Shown: piece by piece, positions 28,357 through 37,734 of the stretch
Layout of the letters: each line of letters starts with the position of its first letter
Numbering within the stretch: the first letter of the stretch is position 1
NCBI GenBank assembly: GCA_036702865.1
Contig: DATNQD010000054.1
Location: 62,001 to 126,000, forward strand
Origin: Trichocoleus sp.
GTDB lineage: Bacteria; Cyanobacteriota; Cyanobacteriia; Elainellales; Elainellaceae
Direction: 5' to 3'
DNA length: 64,000 nucleotides
Notes under the pieces: model-generated
Told to the model about the DNA's origin: nothing
Seen by the model: the letters and a program-made list of their open reading frames with translations, nothing else
Database searches by the model: none
Translations under genes and position numbers: made by a program

Positions 28357-29878
28357 GCGATCGAGATAGTTTAGATGATGGCTTAGATGAAGGATACTGT
28401 GATATTGAATGGGGCATCGCGGCGTTGTAGATTCGTTCGTTCTCTGCAGCTGATTGAAACAGATCAACGATCGGATTGGGGTAATCCACGCCGAGTCGGA
28501 CATCAAAGCGCTGTTGCTCCACAGGTAAGAGCTTCCAGGGTTCATGCACTTTCGCTGCAGGGACGTTTGCAAGTTCAGGTAGCCAGTGCTTCACATATTC
28601 GCCTTGCGGGTCATAGTCTTTTGATTGCTTCAAAATATTGAAAAATCGGAATCCTCGCGCATCATTGCCAACCCCTGCTGTGTAGTTCCAATTGCCGTAA
28701 TTGCTGCATACATCGTAGTCAATCAACATTGACTCAAACCATTCTGCTCCCATTAACCAGTTAATTCCCAAATTCTTTGTCAGGAAACTGGCAACGTTTT
28801 GTCTGCCCCGATTCGACATAAATCCGGTTGCCGCCAGTTCACGCATATTTGCATCTACTAGCGGAAAACCCGTCATTCCCTGTTGCCAAAGCGCAAACCG
28901 TTCCCAGTCCTCTTTCCAGGGAATCTTAACTCCCTGTAAGCCGGATGAAAAGAAGACTTTATTGCCATGTTTGGCACAAATGAACCGAAAATAATCGCGC
29001 CAGAGCAGTTCAAAAATAATCCAGTAGGTTGAATCGTTTTTAATCCGTTTTGTTTCGTATGCCTGTGCTTGTTCATAAATATAGCGGGGAGACAGACAGC
29101 CCAACGCCAACCAGGGCGAGAACTTGGAGGAATAGTCTGCCCCCATCATGCCATTGCGCGTTTCTTTGTAAACCTTGAGATGATCTTCTTCCCAAAAATA
29201 GTGCAGCAGCCTCGCCAGACCTGCGGTTTCTCCCCCTCGAAACGGTAAGACGCTTCGCTGATCTGGATCAGGCAAGGTTAAGCCAAAGTCAGATAATTTC
29301 GGTAAATCTCCAGGTTGCACATTGGGCAAAGACGGCAAATGGGTTGGTGTCGGGAATATGGGATTAACGCTTGATGATTTTTCTGCCGCTTTGCGAAAAC
29401 TGGTGAAGACTTCCGGCAACTGGGAGAGCTCAAACGGTAGATCATCAGGATGATAGAGCGTATGTCCCCAAAAGGATTGGAGTGTGACGCCGATCGCCTC
29501 CGTTTCAACCTGCAATGCCTGTTCTACTGCTAATTCTTCTGCCGTAACCTCCTGATGATAGTAAATTGCCGTAACGCCTAATTCCTGCGCTAGAGCAGGC
29601 AAGATCACTTCCGGTTTGCCAACTCGAATGATTAAATCTGAGCCGATCGCCCGTAATGAAGCTCGCAAATCTACGATGCTTTCCAACAAAAACTGAGCGC
29701 GAAAAGCTCCGGTCTTGGGGAATCCATAGGATGTTGTGCCAAACTGACGCGGATCGAAGCAGTAGACCGGAATGATTTGACTGGCTTGTAAGTGACGATC
29801 GATCGAGCGATGCAACGGTTCATGATCATGCAGTCGCAGATCAGTTCGATACCAAATGAGAATGCGTTGGTCAGTCAC
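28328..29878 (-). CDS. Cryptochrome DASH
   Basis: A 516-residue photolyase/cryptochrome flavoprotein. The photolyase alpha/beta domain starts 'ILIWYRTDLRLHDHEPLH' with 'YCFDPRQFG', and the FAD domain has 'YSSKFSPWLALGCLSPRYIY', 'FELLWRDYFRF', 'ANMRELAATGFMSNRGRQNV' and 'DYDVCSNYGNWNYTAGVG'. The 'MSNRGRQNVASFL' and 'NWNYTAGVGND' motifs separate DASH from CPD photolyases. DASH proteins repair CPD lesions in single-stranded DNA and may signal blue light. The start is GTG at 29878. A basic Ser/Lys-rich tail of about 25 residues ends inside the convergent hybrid-kinase gene. Confidence 0.95.
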   Translation of the reverse strand: MTDQRILIWYRTDLRLHDHEPLHRSIDRHLQASQIIPVYCFDPRQFGTTSYGFPKTGAFRAQFLLESIVDLRASLRAIGSDLIIRVGKPEVILPALAQELGVTAIYYHQEVTAEELAVEQALQVETEAIGVTLQSFWGHTLYHPDDLPFELSQLPEVFTSFRKAAEKSSSVNPIFPTPTHLPSLPNVQPGDLPKLSDFGLTLPDPDQRSVLPFRGGETAGLARLLHYFWEEDHLKVYKETRNGMMGADYSSKFSPWLALGCLSPRYIYEQAQAYETKRIKNDSTYWIIFELLWRDYFRFICAKHGNKVFFSSGLQGVKIPWKEDWERFALWQQGMTGFPLVDANMRELAATGFMSNRGRQNVASFLTKNLGINWLMGAEWFESMLIDYDVCSNYGNWNYTAGVGNDARGFRFFNILKQSKDYDPQGEYVKHWLPELANVPAAKVHEPWKLLPVEQQRFDVRLGVDYPNPIVDLFQSAAENERIYNAAMPHSISQYPSSKPSSKLSRSPKKTSRWKG

Positions 29879-30270
29879 GGGAAAACATGAAAGAAGGTTA
29901 ATCAGCAGGCAGTTCAGGAAGAAAGCTCAGGAGAAAGTTCCGCCTGAAATACCCTCTTTTATCATAAAGACGAATCTCGTTTGTTACAAATCTTAACTGA
30001 AATAATGCGATGGATTCCTTCTCAAGAAGGGGTTGGTTCCTCATCACTCAGTAATTTCTCTAGCCTGAATCAGGATGCTGCACAAGAAACTGATAGTGCT
30101 ATGGCAGGTTTGCGGCTAAACGTCCGAGATATTACCAAAAGCGAGCCTTCATCCCTTGATGAGTTCTACGCATTTATCACGATTGAGCCGTTCCAACAGA
30201 GTGCTAGTTTACAAATCAAACCAGTAATGCGATTTACCCGACTGCCGCAGTATTCAATCCAGAAATTCAA
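29879..30270. other. Intergenic region between divergent cryptochrome and hybrid kinase genes
   Basis: 392 bp; expected to hold two promoters. An open frame from about 29981 into the kinase gene has no recognisable features and is probably not coding. Confidence 0.5.
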
Positions 30271-33200
30271 ATGCCGACTGCCCCCTTGCCATCAAACGAA
30301 GCCGATCGCCTTTCAGTCCTGTATCAATGCAAAATTTTAGATACATCACCGGAATGGCTCTTTGATGACATTACTCGTCTTGCAACCCAGATTTGCCAGG
30401 TTCCGATCGCATTAGTCAGCCTGATAGACAGCGACCGACAGTGGTTTAAATCAAAAGTTGGGTTAGCAGTCAGCGAAACACCCCGGAATATAGCTTTTTG
30501 CGCTTATGCCATTTTGCATCGGGACATTCTCATTGTGCCGGATGCGCTGCAAGACGAACGGTTCGCTGATAATCCGCTTGTCACGTCAGAGCCATTTGTG
30601 CGGTTTTATGCTGGCGTTCCGCTGGTGACGCCTGATGGTTTCACTCTGGGGACGCTTTGTGTCATTGATCATTCACCTCGTCAATTACAGCCAGAACAAA
30701 TAGAAGCACTCCAGGCACTGGCACGCCAAGTGGTGAAACAAATTGACCTGCGCCGGAATCTGGCAGAGCTAGAGCGAACCGTGTTGGAGAAGCGGCAGCC
30801 AAAGCGACAGGGACATTTTCTCAAGAAGATGGCAGTAAGCTTTGGGATCATGACCGCAGTGCTACTGAGTATTGGAGCAGATTCTTATCAAAAATCAGCG
30901 CAGCTCATCACTTCTACTGAAGGTGTACTCGAAACTCATCAAATTTTAGAACGGTTAATTAATCTTCGTTCTCAGCTTAAAGACATCGAGACGATTCAGC
31001 ATCGCTATGTGATTTCAGGCAATTCGCAGCAGATCGATCGCTACAAATTCGCTGTTGCTGCCATTCAGTCAGATCTTAAAGCCTTAGATCAGCTCAACCT
31101 GCAAAACTCGCAATATGAGCAACTGCTACACCTGCTTAAGCAAGCTTTTACGCAGGAACAGTCGGAGATGCAAACCTTGATGCGGCTGCGTCAGAAACAA
31201 GATGTTTCGGCTGCACTCCAGTTTCTCGCGATCCAGGATAGGCAGGAGAGCAGTAATGATCTCTATGCAAAAATTGAACACTTAAGACAGGAAGACAACG
31301 CGTTTCTCGACCAATGGTTAAATCATTTTCAAGACTCTGTTTATGCGGGTTTCTATTACTCACTCAAAGGCATTCTCTTTAGCCTTCTAGTGTTGATTAT
31401 CGCAATTTACCTGATTCACTCTGAAATCCAAAAACGACAGCAGATTGAAGGAACACTGAAGCAAGAGCGAGATTTTACGGTGGCTGTCTTAGATACAATC
31501 GCAGCATTAGTGATCGTTCTTGATCCAAAGGGAAGAATCGTACGATTTAACCGGGACTGCGAACAAGTCACGGGCTATATGTTAGATGAGGTGCAGGGTA
31601 AGTATTTTTGGGATTTGTTTTTACTGCCTGAAGAAATCGAACTTGTGAAACAACAGTTTGCGGCTCTGCAAGCAGGACAATTTCCCAACCATCTTGAAAA
31701 TTTTTGGGTGACTCGAAGTGGCGATCGCCGCTTAATTGACTGGTCAAATACAGTACTTTTAGATGCAGCAGGAGCAATTGAATACATTATTGGCACAGGA
31801 ATTGATATCACAGAACAAAAGCAGGTAAAGGAAGAGATTCAGCGAAAGAATTCTCGATTAACCCAACAAAACTCCGCGTTGAAGCAATCTCGTAAAGCAG
31901 CAGAAAAGGCACGAAAAGTAGCAGAAAAGGCAACTCGAATGAAGAGTACTTTTCTGGCAACGATGAGCCATGAGATTCGGACGCCAATGAATGCAGTGCT
32001 GGGAATGACTGGATTACTGCTTGATACAGAGTTAAATCCACTGCAGCGTGATTTTGCCGAAACAATTCGGCTTAGCGGCGATAACCTATTAACATTGATT
32101 AACGAAATCCTTGATTTCTCTAAGCTGGAAGCAGGTGAAATGGAACTAGAAATTCTTGATTTTAATTTGGCAACCTGTCTTGAAGAAATTATTGATCTTT
32201 TAGCCGTTTCAGCCTACAAAAAAGGATTGGAAATTGCTGCACTCATTCATCCCAATGTTCCCACTGGTCTACGAGGGGACATGAGCCGTTTGCGACAGAT
32301 TTTGACGAATTTAGCGAGCAATGCCATTAAATTTACGGCAGTGGGCGAGGTTAGCATTCATGTTTCGCTAGAGGCAGAAACAGAGACGATCGCTCAAGTC
32401 CGTTTTGTTGTCAGTGATACGGGTATTGGTATTCCACTGGAAGCTCAACAAAAACTGTTTCAGCCGTTTACTCAGGTCGATGCATCAACGACTCGTCAAT
32501 ATGGTGGTACAGGCTTAGGGCTGGCGATCTGCAAGCAGTTGGTAGAATTGTCAGGCGGAACGATCGGGATAGATAGTTCAGAGGGTAAGGGTTCTCAGTT
32601 CTGGTTTACCATTCCTTTTGAAAAACACTCCGACTATTTTATGACTGCTAATGTTGTCGATCGAGCCGCAATTGCGAGTCTCGATGGGCTGAGATTATTA
32701 GTTGTAGATGACAACGAGACAAACCGTAAAATTGTTCGCTATCAAACGACTGCTTGGGGAATGCAGGTCGATGAAGCCTGTAGTGCAGCTGAGGCGTTGC
32801 CCCTAATGAAGCAAGCCGTTCAACAAGATCAACCTTATGATGTTGCGATTCTGGATATGCAAATGCCAGAGATGGATGGAGAACAGCTTGGACGATTGAT
32901 TAAGGCAGAGGCAGCACTCGCATCAACACATCTCGTCATGATGACTTCTCTCTATCAGCAGCGAACGCTCTCCTATATGACTGATTTAGGATTTGCTGCC
33001 TACTTAGTAAAACCCGTGAAACAATCCCGTCTATTTGATTGCTTATTGCAAGTGACTCAGCCAACACCCATTGAAATTCAACCGCAGCCCATCAAACCAA
33101 TCGCTCCAGCCATAACAGCAACCCTGCCCAAATTGAGGATTCTCCTTGCCGAAGACAGCTTGATTAACCAAAAAGTTGCGATTAATCAACTGAAGAGTTT

Positions 33201-33894
33201 AGGGTACGAAACAGACGTTGCTGCAAATGGGCAAGAAGTACTGGAGCTAATCAGCCAGATTGAGTACGACCTGATTCTGATGGACTGCCAAATGCCTGTG
33301 ATGGACGGTTACACCACTACTCAAGTTATTCGCCAACAAGAGGGACGGCAACACCCAATCATCATTGCAATGACGGCAAATGCGATGAAAGCCGATCGAG
33401 ACCGCTGTCTTGCGGTTGGGATGGATGATTATTTAAGTAAACCTGTCCAAAAAGAAGCACTGGCACTGAAGCTGGTTCAGTGGAGCGAAACGATCGCTAA
33501 CGCATCCCTTGCTGCAACTGACCCTAAACCGATTCAGCCTGAAGCCTCAAAAATTGAACAACAGCTGATCGATTGGGACTATTTGAGCCAGATTTCAGAT
33601 GGAAACCGTGAGTTTGAAAAAGAGCTGCTGCAAGTTTTACTGGAAACACTGCCGCCTCATCTTGAAAGCCTTGAGCGTCATGTACATTTGGACAACAACA
33701 AGGGAGTTCAGCAGGAAGCACACTATATTAGGGGATCGAGCAGTAGCATTGGGGCAAAAGTAATGGGAGAGTTAGCTGCACAAGTCGAGGAGCAGGCTCA
33801 AAAAAGTTTGGCTGGAGAAGTAGAACAGTGTTTAACTGAAATGAAAGATTGTTTCGCTCAAATGCAAGCGGCAATCCTATCAAAGCTATCGTAG
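30271..33894 (+). CDS. Large hybrid sensor kinase: GAF-TM-CHASE3-TM-PAS-HisKA-HATPase-receiver-receiver-Hpt
   Basis: A 1207-residue membrane phosphorelay protein. N-terminal GAF (about 15-165) of the type with '[13 protein letters not shown]'. Helix TM1 (about 187-203) and TM2 (about 362-383) flank a mainly helical external region that looks like CHASE3. A PAS domain (about 400-515) and coiled coil (520-557) follow. HisKA has H567 in '[12 protein letters not shown]'; HATPase has '[18 protein letters not shown]' and '[12 protein letters not shown]'. Receiver 1 has D862 ('[10 protein letters not shown]') and receiver 2 has D1005 ('[11 protein letters not shown]'). The Hpt domain ends the protein with H1151 in '[12 protein letters not shown]', where Arg replaces the usual Lys. 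A GAF before the first membrane span is unusual. The ligand is unknown. Confidence 0.93.
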   Translation: MPTAPLPSNEADRLSVLYQCKILDTSPEWLFDDITRLATQICQVPIALVSLIDSDRQWFKSKVGLAVSETPRNIAFCAYAILHRDILIVPDALQDERFADNPLVTSEPFVRFYAGVPLVTPDGFTLGTLCVIDHSPRQLQPEQIEALQALARQVVKQIDLRRNLAELERTVLEKRQPKRQGHFLKKMAVSFGIMTAVLLSIGADSYQKSAQLITSTEGVLETHQILERLINLRSQLKDIETIQHRYVISGNSQQIDRYKFAVAAIQSDLKALDQLNLQNSQYEQLLHLLKQAFTQEQSEMQTLMRLRQKQDVSAALQFLAIQDRQESSNDLYAKIEHLRQEDNAFLDQWLNHFQDSVYAGFYYSLKGILFSLLVLIIAIYLIHSEIQKRQQIEGTLKQERDFTVAVLDTIAALVIVLDPKGRIVRFNRDCEQVTGYMLDEVQGKYFWDLFLLPEEIELVKQQFAALQAGQFPNHLENFWVTRSGDRRLIDWSNTVLLDAAGAIEYIIGTGIDITEQKQVKEEIQRKNSRLTQQNSALKQSRKAAEKARKVAEKATRMKSTFLATMSHEIRTPMNAVLGMTGLLLDTELNPLQRDFAETIRLSGDNLLTLINEILDFSKLEAGEMELEILDFNLATCLEEIIDLLAVSAYKKGLEIAALIHPNVPTGLRGDMSRLRQILTNLASNAIKFTAVGEVSIHVSLEAETETIAQVRFVVSDTGIGIPLEAQQKLFQPFTQVDASTTRQYGGTGLGLAICKQLVELSGGTIGIDSSEGKGSQFWFTIPFEKHSDYFMTANVVDRAAIASLDGLRLLVVDDNETNRKIVRYQTTAWGMQVDEACSAAEALPLMKQAVQQDQPYDVAILDMQMPEMDGEQLGRLIKAEAALASTHLVMMTSLYQQRTLSYMTDLGFAAYLVKPVKQSRLFDCLLQVTQPTPIEIQPQPIKPIAPAITATLPKLRILLAEDSLINQKVAINQLKSLGYETDVAANGQEVLELISQIEYDLILMDCQMPVMDGYTTTQVIRQQEGRQHPIIIAMTANAMKADRDRCLAVGMDDYLSKPVQKEALALKLVQWSETIANASLAATDPKPIQPEASKIEQQLIDWDYLSQISDGNREFEKELLQVLLETLPPHLESLERHVHLDNNKGVQQEAHYIRGSSSSIGAKVMGELAAQVEEQAQKSLAGEVEQCLTEMKDCFAQMQAAILSKLS

Positions 33895-33955
33895 TGAAAT
33901 TACGAGTTTTATGCCTGGGAATTCTCACAACTCCAGTGGGAAAGGAGCTTTGCAA

Positions 33956-34396
33956 TCAGTAGCTTTTCACAATTAAAAGACAATTTCGATCGCTTTCAAA
34001 TCGGCTGTACTCGAAGCGATCGGCAATTTTTTTGAGCAGTTTTAGTCCGCGTCCACTCGAAGCACTAACATCGACCCGTTCAGGTAATTTTTCAAGTTGG
34101 TGGATGAGATCAAACGGCTGCCCATAATCCCAAATGCGAATTTCTAATTGCTGTTCCAGAAGCGTAACTTCAATCTCGATCGGTGTTTCGGTTGCATAAC
34201 CCCGATGAGCATGACGCACAGCATTGGTAAACCCTTCTGCCAAAAGCGTTTGACATTGAATTAAAGCTGTTCTAGGAAGATAGGGTTCAGTTACCTGATT
34301 AAACCAGGGTAAGACGTGGTTCAGGTCTGTGAGATCTGTCTTTGCAGCGAAAGATATTCTTTGCACAAGTATAGATGTAGGAAAAGCTCGAAGCAA
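33956..34396 (-). CDS. Anti-sigma factor / serine kinase of RsbW type (HATPase_c)
   Basis: Up to 146 residues. The N-box 'LLAEGFTNAVRHAH' is the RsbW/SpoIIAB form (E-x3-N-x2-H), with 'IRIWDYGQPFD' as G1 box and 'SSGRGLKLLKKIAD' as G2 box. Proteins of this type bind a sigma factor or other partner and phosphorylate a STAS antagonist on Ser. The frame opens with TTG at 34396; a GTG at 34366 is an alternative, and neither has a clear ribosome-binding site. A receiver-PP2C phosphatase (35006) and a STAS protein (36192) lie within 2.5 kb, which suggests one partner-switching module. Confidence 0.88.
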   Translation of the reverse strand: MLRAFPTSILVQRISFAAKTDLTDLNHVLPWFNQVTEPYLPRTALIQCQTLLAEGFTNAVRHAHRGYATETPIEIEVTLLEQQLEIRIWDYGQPFDLIHQLEKLPERVDVSASSGRGLKLLKKIADRFEYSRFESDRNCLLIVKSY

Positions 34397-34714
34397 CCGA
34401 CTTGTTACGTTTGATCGCTAGTTCTAAACTATCTTCTTTGATTAATCTACTTTTAATTTATTTTAGTATGAAAATAGCTGTGAAGTCAGTGATACTGGAT
34501 GGATTAAAGCTTATCCAATACCCTAATCGCCAGTTAAATAAAATATAAACGTGAAAACACGGGAATTTAAGCTTGGAACTCTCTCAAGCATGATCAACAC
34601 TGATCTAGTCTTCTCATCATTAATCTAATTTTCTCCAGCTTTTTGGGAATACTAGGGATACGGAGTTGGCTTGAGACTCTGCGCTGTGGTCTTGAAGCTG
34701 AAGGCAACTCAGAA
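34397..34714. other. Divergent intergenic region
   Basis: 318 A/T-rich bases between the RsbW-like gene and the pentapeptide-repeat gene. No gene is supported; promoters for both sides are expected here. Confidence 0.5.
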
Positions 34715-34985
34715 ATGGATACAACTGAACTTTTGAGAGAATATGCGATCGGACGCATCAATTTCAGCAATATTACGTTGCATGAAGCACAGCTTAGTAA
34801 AGCAAAACTACCTTTTGTCATCTTCTCTAAAGCAAGTTTCCGGAAAGCAAATCTTATCTGCCGGAAATCTGACTTGTCAGCTTCAACGCCAATTGCTTCA
34901 GCCTCACTACCAGCAATGCGAGTGGCTGCAAACGGCTGAAGAACTGCATAAGCTTACCCCTGATATCGCTCTCCTGAAGATTTAA
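34715..34985 (+). pseudogene. Pentapeptide-repeat protein gene with apparent one-base frameshift
   Basis: From the ATG at 34715 ('MDTTELLREYAIG') the frame encodes seven consecutive pentapeptides: GRINF, SNITL, HEAQL, SKAKL, PFVIF, SKASF, RKANL. It then loses the pattern and stops at 34939. Skipping one base, A34856, restores the register at once with SAGNL, then 'TCQLQRQLLQ' and 'CEWLQTAEELHKLTPDIALL', stopping at 34985. Read this way the product is about 90 residues and ends 20 bp before the PP2C gene. Either the gene carries a frameshift mutation, or the extra base is a sequencing error, or the two frames are joined by recoding. Pentapeptide proteins form right-handed beta-helices; the role here is unknown. 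Confidence 0.65.
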
Positions 34986-35005
34986 GCTGAAACCCATCAC
35001 AGTCT

Positions 35006-36154
35006 ATGTTTCAGATTCTTGTAATTGACGATGATCCAATTGTGCGAATGGTGCTCAAAAATGCCCTGAAAGAGCAGGAATATCAGGTGACGTTTGCGAA
35101 ACGAGGCGATGAGGGACTTGCCCAAGCACAGCAGCTTCGTCCTGCTTTGATTATTTGTGATTGGCTCATGCCAGGACTAGATGGTTTGGAAGTATGTCGT
35201 TGTGTGAAAGCAGACCCAACACTAACAACGGCTTTTTTTATCCTGCTCACTTCTCGTTCAGCGATCGAAGACCGGGTGCGAGGACTCGACAGTGGAGCCG
35301 ACGATTTTTTGTCAAAACCGATCGAAATCAATGAGCTAAAAGCACGGGTTCGGTCAGGATTAAGGCTCTACCAGTCCTCTCAAGAACTCCAACGACTCGC
35401 TCAGGATTTGCAGCAGCAGAAGCAGATCTTAGAAACCGAATTAGCGGAAGCAGCAGCTTATGTTCAATCTCTGCTGCCCGATCGCCTGAATGGAGCAATC
35501 GCAACGGATTCTCGCTTCATTCCTTCCCGACAACTCGGTGGGGATTGCTTCGACTATTTTTGGCTCAATTCTAGCCATTTTGCGCTGTATCTTCTTGATG
35601 TTTCGGGACATGGATTAGGAGCAGCCCTACCCTCTGTATCCGTGCAGAACCTCTTGCGATCTCAGTCTCTTCAAAGTGTCGATTTTGAGGAACCAGCGGC
35701 GGTCTTGCAAGCACTCAACAAAATTTTTCAAATGACAACGCACCACGATCGGTACTTCACAATCTGGTATGGCGTGTACAATTGCCAAACGCGGGAGCTG
35801 AAATATGCCAGTGCCGGACATCCGCCTGCAATTCTCATTTCAAAAGATGCCACAGAATTACAGCACTTAAAGACAAAAGGAACTCCAATTGGGATGTTCC
35901 TCGATCGGCAATATCAAACCGAACGATGTCATCTTGCTGAAGCAAGTACGCTTTACCTCTTCAGTGACGGCATTTATGAAATCAAAAAGTCGGATGGTTC
36001 TCTGTTAGGGCTGCAAGACTGCGCCCAAATGCTGCGATCGCACCATAATTTTAATCGCGAGAATCTGACAGCTATCTTACAAACGATTCAATCTCTTCAA
36101 AAAAGTGAAATCTTTGAGGATGACTGTTCTTTACTCCAAGTTAAGTTCCAGTAA
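35006..36154 (+). CDS. Response regulator with PP2C-type phosphatase output (RsbU/SpoIIE-like)
   Basis: A 382-residue receiver-phosphatase. The receiver (1-125) has 'LVIDDDPIV', phosphoacceptor D52 in 'IICDWLMPGLDG' and Lys in 'FLSKPIE'. A coiled coil (about 130-155) leads to a PP2C/SpoIIE domain with 'RQLGGDCFDYF', 'LLDVSGHGLGAALPS', 'YASAGHPPAIL', 'YLFSDGIYE' and 'EDDCSLLQV', covering the metal-binding Asp residues. Such proteins dephosphorylate STAS anti-anti-sigma proteins when the receiver is phosphorylated. The STAS gene 36192-36503 is convergent, 37 bp away, and the RsbW-like kinase is at 33956. Confidence 0.94.
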   Translation: MFQILVIDDDPIVRMVLKNALKEQEYQVTFAKRGDEGLAQAQQLRPALIICDWLMPGLDGLEVCRCVKADPTLTTAFFILLTSRSAIEDRVRGLDSGADDFLSKPIEINELKARVRSGLRLYQSSQELQRLAQDLQQQKQILETELAEAAAYVQSLLPDRLNGAIATDSRFIPSRQLGGDCFDYFWLNSSHFALYLLDVSGHGLGAALPSVSVQNLLRSQSLQSVDFEEPAAVLQALNKIFQMTTHHDRYFTIWYGVYNCQTRELKYASAGHPPAILISKDATELQHLKTKGTPIGMFLDRQYQTERCHLAEASTLYLFSDGIYEIKKSDGSLLGLQDCAQMLRSHHNFNRENLTAILQTIQSLQKSEIFEDDCSLLQVKFQ

Positions 36155-36191
36155 GGCGATTTCTGAGGATGTCTAGCACAATAGACCTGAC

Positions 36192-36503
36192 TCACAGGGC
36201 AGCCCGATTAAACTCTTCCTGACTGCCAAAGATCTCAAAAACGCCGTCCATATCGGTCAGATCAAGCAGCATTTTGACCTGATCGTTCAAGGAGCATAGC
36301 GCAAGCCGACGTCCAGCTTCTCGGACTCGTTTAAGTGCAATGACCAGCGCACCCAAGCCGGAACTATCCATAAACGAAACAGACTCAAAGTTAATCAGAA
36401 TTTGGCTCGCCCCAGCCTGAATCGTCGTAGCGACTTCCTGTTGCAATTGGTTGCCATTCACACCATCCAATAAACCCTTGGGTTGAATCACTTTTACTGT
36501 CAT
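36192..36503 (-). CDS. STAS-domain anti-sigma factor antagonist (RsbV/SpoIIAA-like)
   Basis: A 103-residue single STAS domain. The phosphorylated Ser is expected at S47 in 'FMDSSGLGALV', the SpoIIAA/RsbV signature. In partner switching the unphosphorylated form binds the RsbW-like kinase and frees the kinase's target; a PP2C phosphatase reactivates it. Both predicted partners are encoded nearby (33956-34396 and 35006-36154). Confidence 0.94.
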   Translation of the reverse strand: MTVKVIQPKGLLDGVNGNQLQQEVATTIQAGASQILINFESVSFMDSSGLGALVIALKRVREAGRRLALCSLNDQVKMLLDLTDMDGVFEIFGSQEEFNRAAL

Positions 36504-36613
36504 TGCAATCTTATTGAGTCAAAGGATTTCCTAACTTTTGTCTGTCGTTAGTATTCCCGTTGCAAGTCAGAAAATAGCATTGCTTCTCTCTCCGTTGAGG
36601 GAACTAGGGGCAG

Positions 36614-37690
36614 CTAAGCTTTAAGGTCGGGATTATTCGATCGAATCATTGCACTGACTAAACGATATAGAATTCTGGCACCAACATTGCCATTCCATTC
36701 ATCGTCTCCCGGTGCCACTTCACAGAGATCGAAACCGATAATTTTTTTGCCAGAACTTGCAAGACGCTGCAACAGATAAGCTGCTTCTGTAAATTGAAGC
36801 CCGCCCGGAACGGGAGTTCCCGTATGAGGACAGAGCGACGGATCGAGACCATCAATATCAAAGCTAACGTACACATTTTCAGAGAGTAGCCCGATCGTCT
36901 CATCACAAATCGACTGCCAGGTTTGCCCAGAGAAGACCTGCTCTTTGAGCGTCCAATCATAGAAAGTGACAACTCGCTGATTTGAGGAGGCAATCCGATC
37001 GGCTTCTGCCGGACAGAGATCACGGATGCCAATTTGAACGAGGCGATCGATCTGGGGCAGCTTTAGAGCATTATCCATAATCGAGGCATGGGAATATTGG
37101 AAGCCTTCGTAGGCAACCCGCAAATCTGCGTGAGCATCGACATGCAGAATGCTGTAATGGTCATATCGCTTCGCAAGTGCCTGCATTAAGCCGAGTGGAG
37201 CACTATGGTCGCCACCCAATGCGCCAACCAGCTTACCCTGATCTAGCAGACCTGTCGCTTCTTCTTCCAGCCAAGCGTTTAGCTCAACGGAAGCTTTGTT
37301 AATCTCATCAATCACAGCCGTCCAGCGATCGGGTGAGTCTCCTTGTTCCAGCGCCGCAATATAGTCGGATGCTTTGGCTCGGAGCGCATCATTTCGCGCC
37401 AACCACTCTGACGAGATAGGCTGGGCTACCACCCCCGTTTCCCAAATGCGAACACCCTGCGGATCATAAAGATCGAGCTGAGTCGAAGCATCGATTACGG
37501 CTGCGGGTCCACGGGCAGTGCCTGCACCATAAGAGACAGTGACTTCCCAGGGAACTGGCAGAATGACGACCTGTGCAGTTTCCAGCGTGAACGGCAGACC
37601 AAAAATCCCGGCGGTTTTGCTGCCAACGCCATTGGGGTCATAAGTCGCCAAAGATTCCAGGCGAGCGGAGGTGGATGCAAAATTCACCAT
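36614..37690 (-). CDS. speB: Ureohydrolase of agmatinase/arginase family (SpeB-like)
   Basis: A 358-residue di-metal ureohydrolase. Metal-ligand motifs are all present: 'GALGGDHSAPLG', 'LHVDAHADLR' and 'VSFDIDGLDPS'. Its substrate cannot be fixed from sequence. Agmatinase would give putrescine, and the immediately upstream SpeD-SpeE fusion (44 bp away, same strand) uses putrescine, which favours SpeB. However, some cyanobacterial proteins with a long N-terminal arm such as 'YDPNGVG..IFGLPF' belong near Ni-dependent guanidine hydrolase (GdmH). No guanidine-riboswitch fits in the 44-bp gap and no hypA/hypB-like genes are in the window, so agmatinase is preferred. Confidence 0.88.
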   Translation of the reverse strand: MVNFASTSARLESLATYDPNGVGSKTAGIFGLPFTLETAQVVILPVPWEVTVSYGAGTARGPAAVIDASTQLDLYDPQGVRIWETGVVAQPISSEWLARNDALRAKASDYIAALEQGDSPDRWTAVIDEINKASVELNAWLEEEATGLLDQGKLVGALGGDHSAPLGLMQALAKRYDHYSILHVDAHADLRVAYEGFQYSHASIMDNALKLPQIDRLVQIGIRDLCPAEADRIASSNQRVVTFYDWTLKEQVFSGQTWQSICDETIGLLSENVYVSFDIDGLDPSLCPHTGTPVPGGLQFTEAAYLLQRLASSGKKIIGFDLCEVAPGDDEWNGNVGARILYRLVSAMIRSNNPDLKA

Positions 37691-37734
37691 GAGTTAAGAC
37701 GGCTATGAAGGGTTAAAGATCGGTTATGCCTCAG

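Noticed and set aside
29981-30340. A 119-residue open frame between the cryptochrome and the hybrid kinase
   Set aside because: It runs into the kinase gene in another frame and has no domain or clear composition of a real protein.
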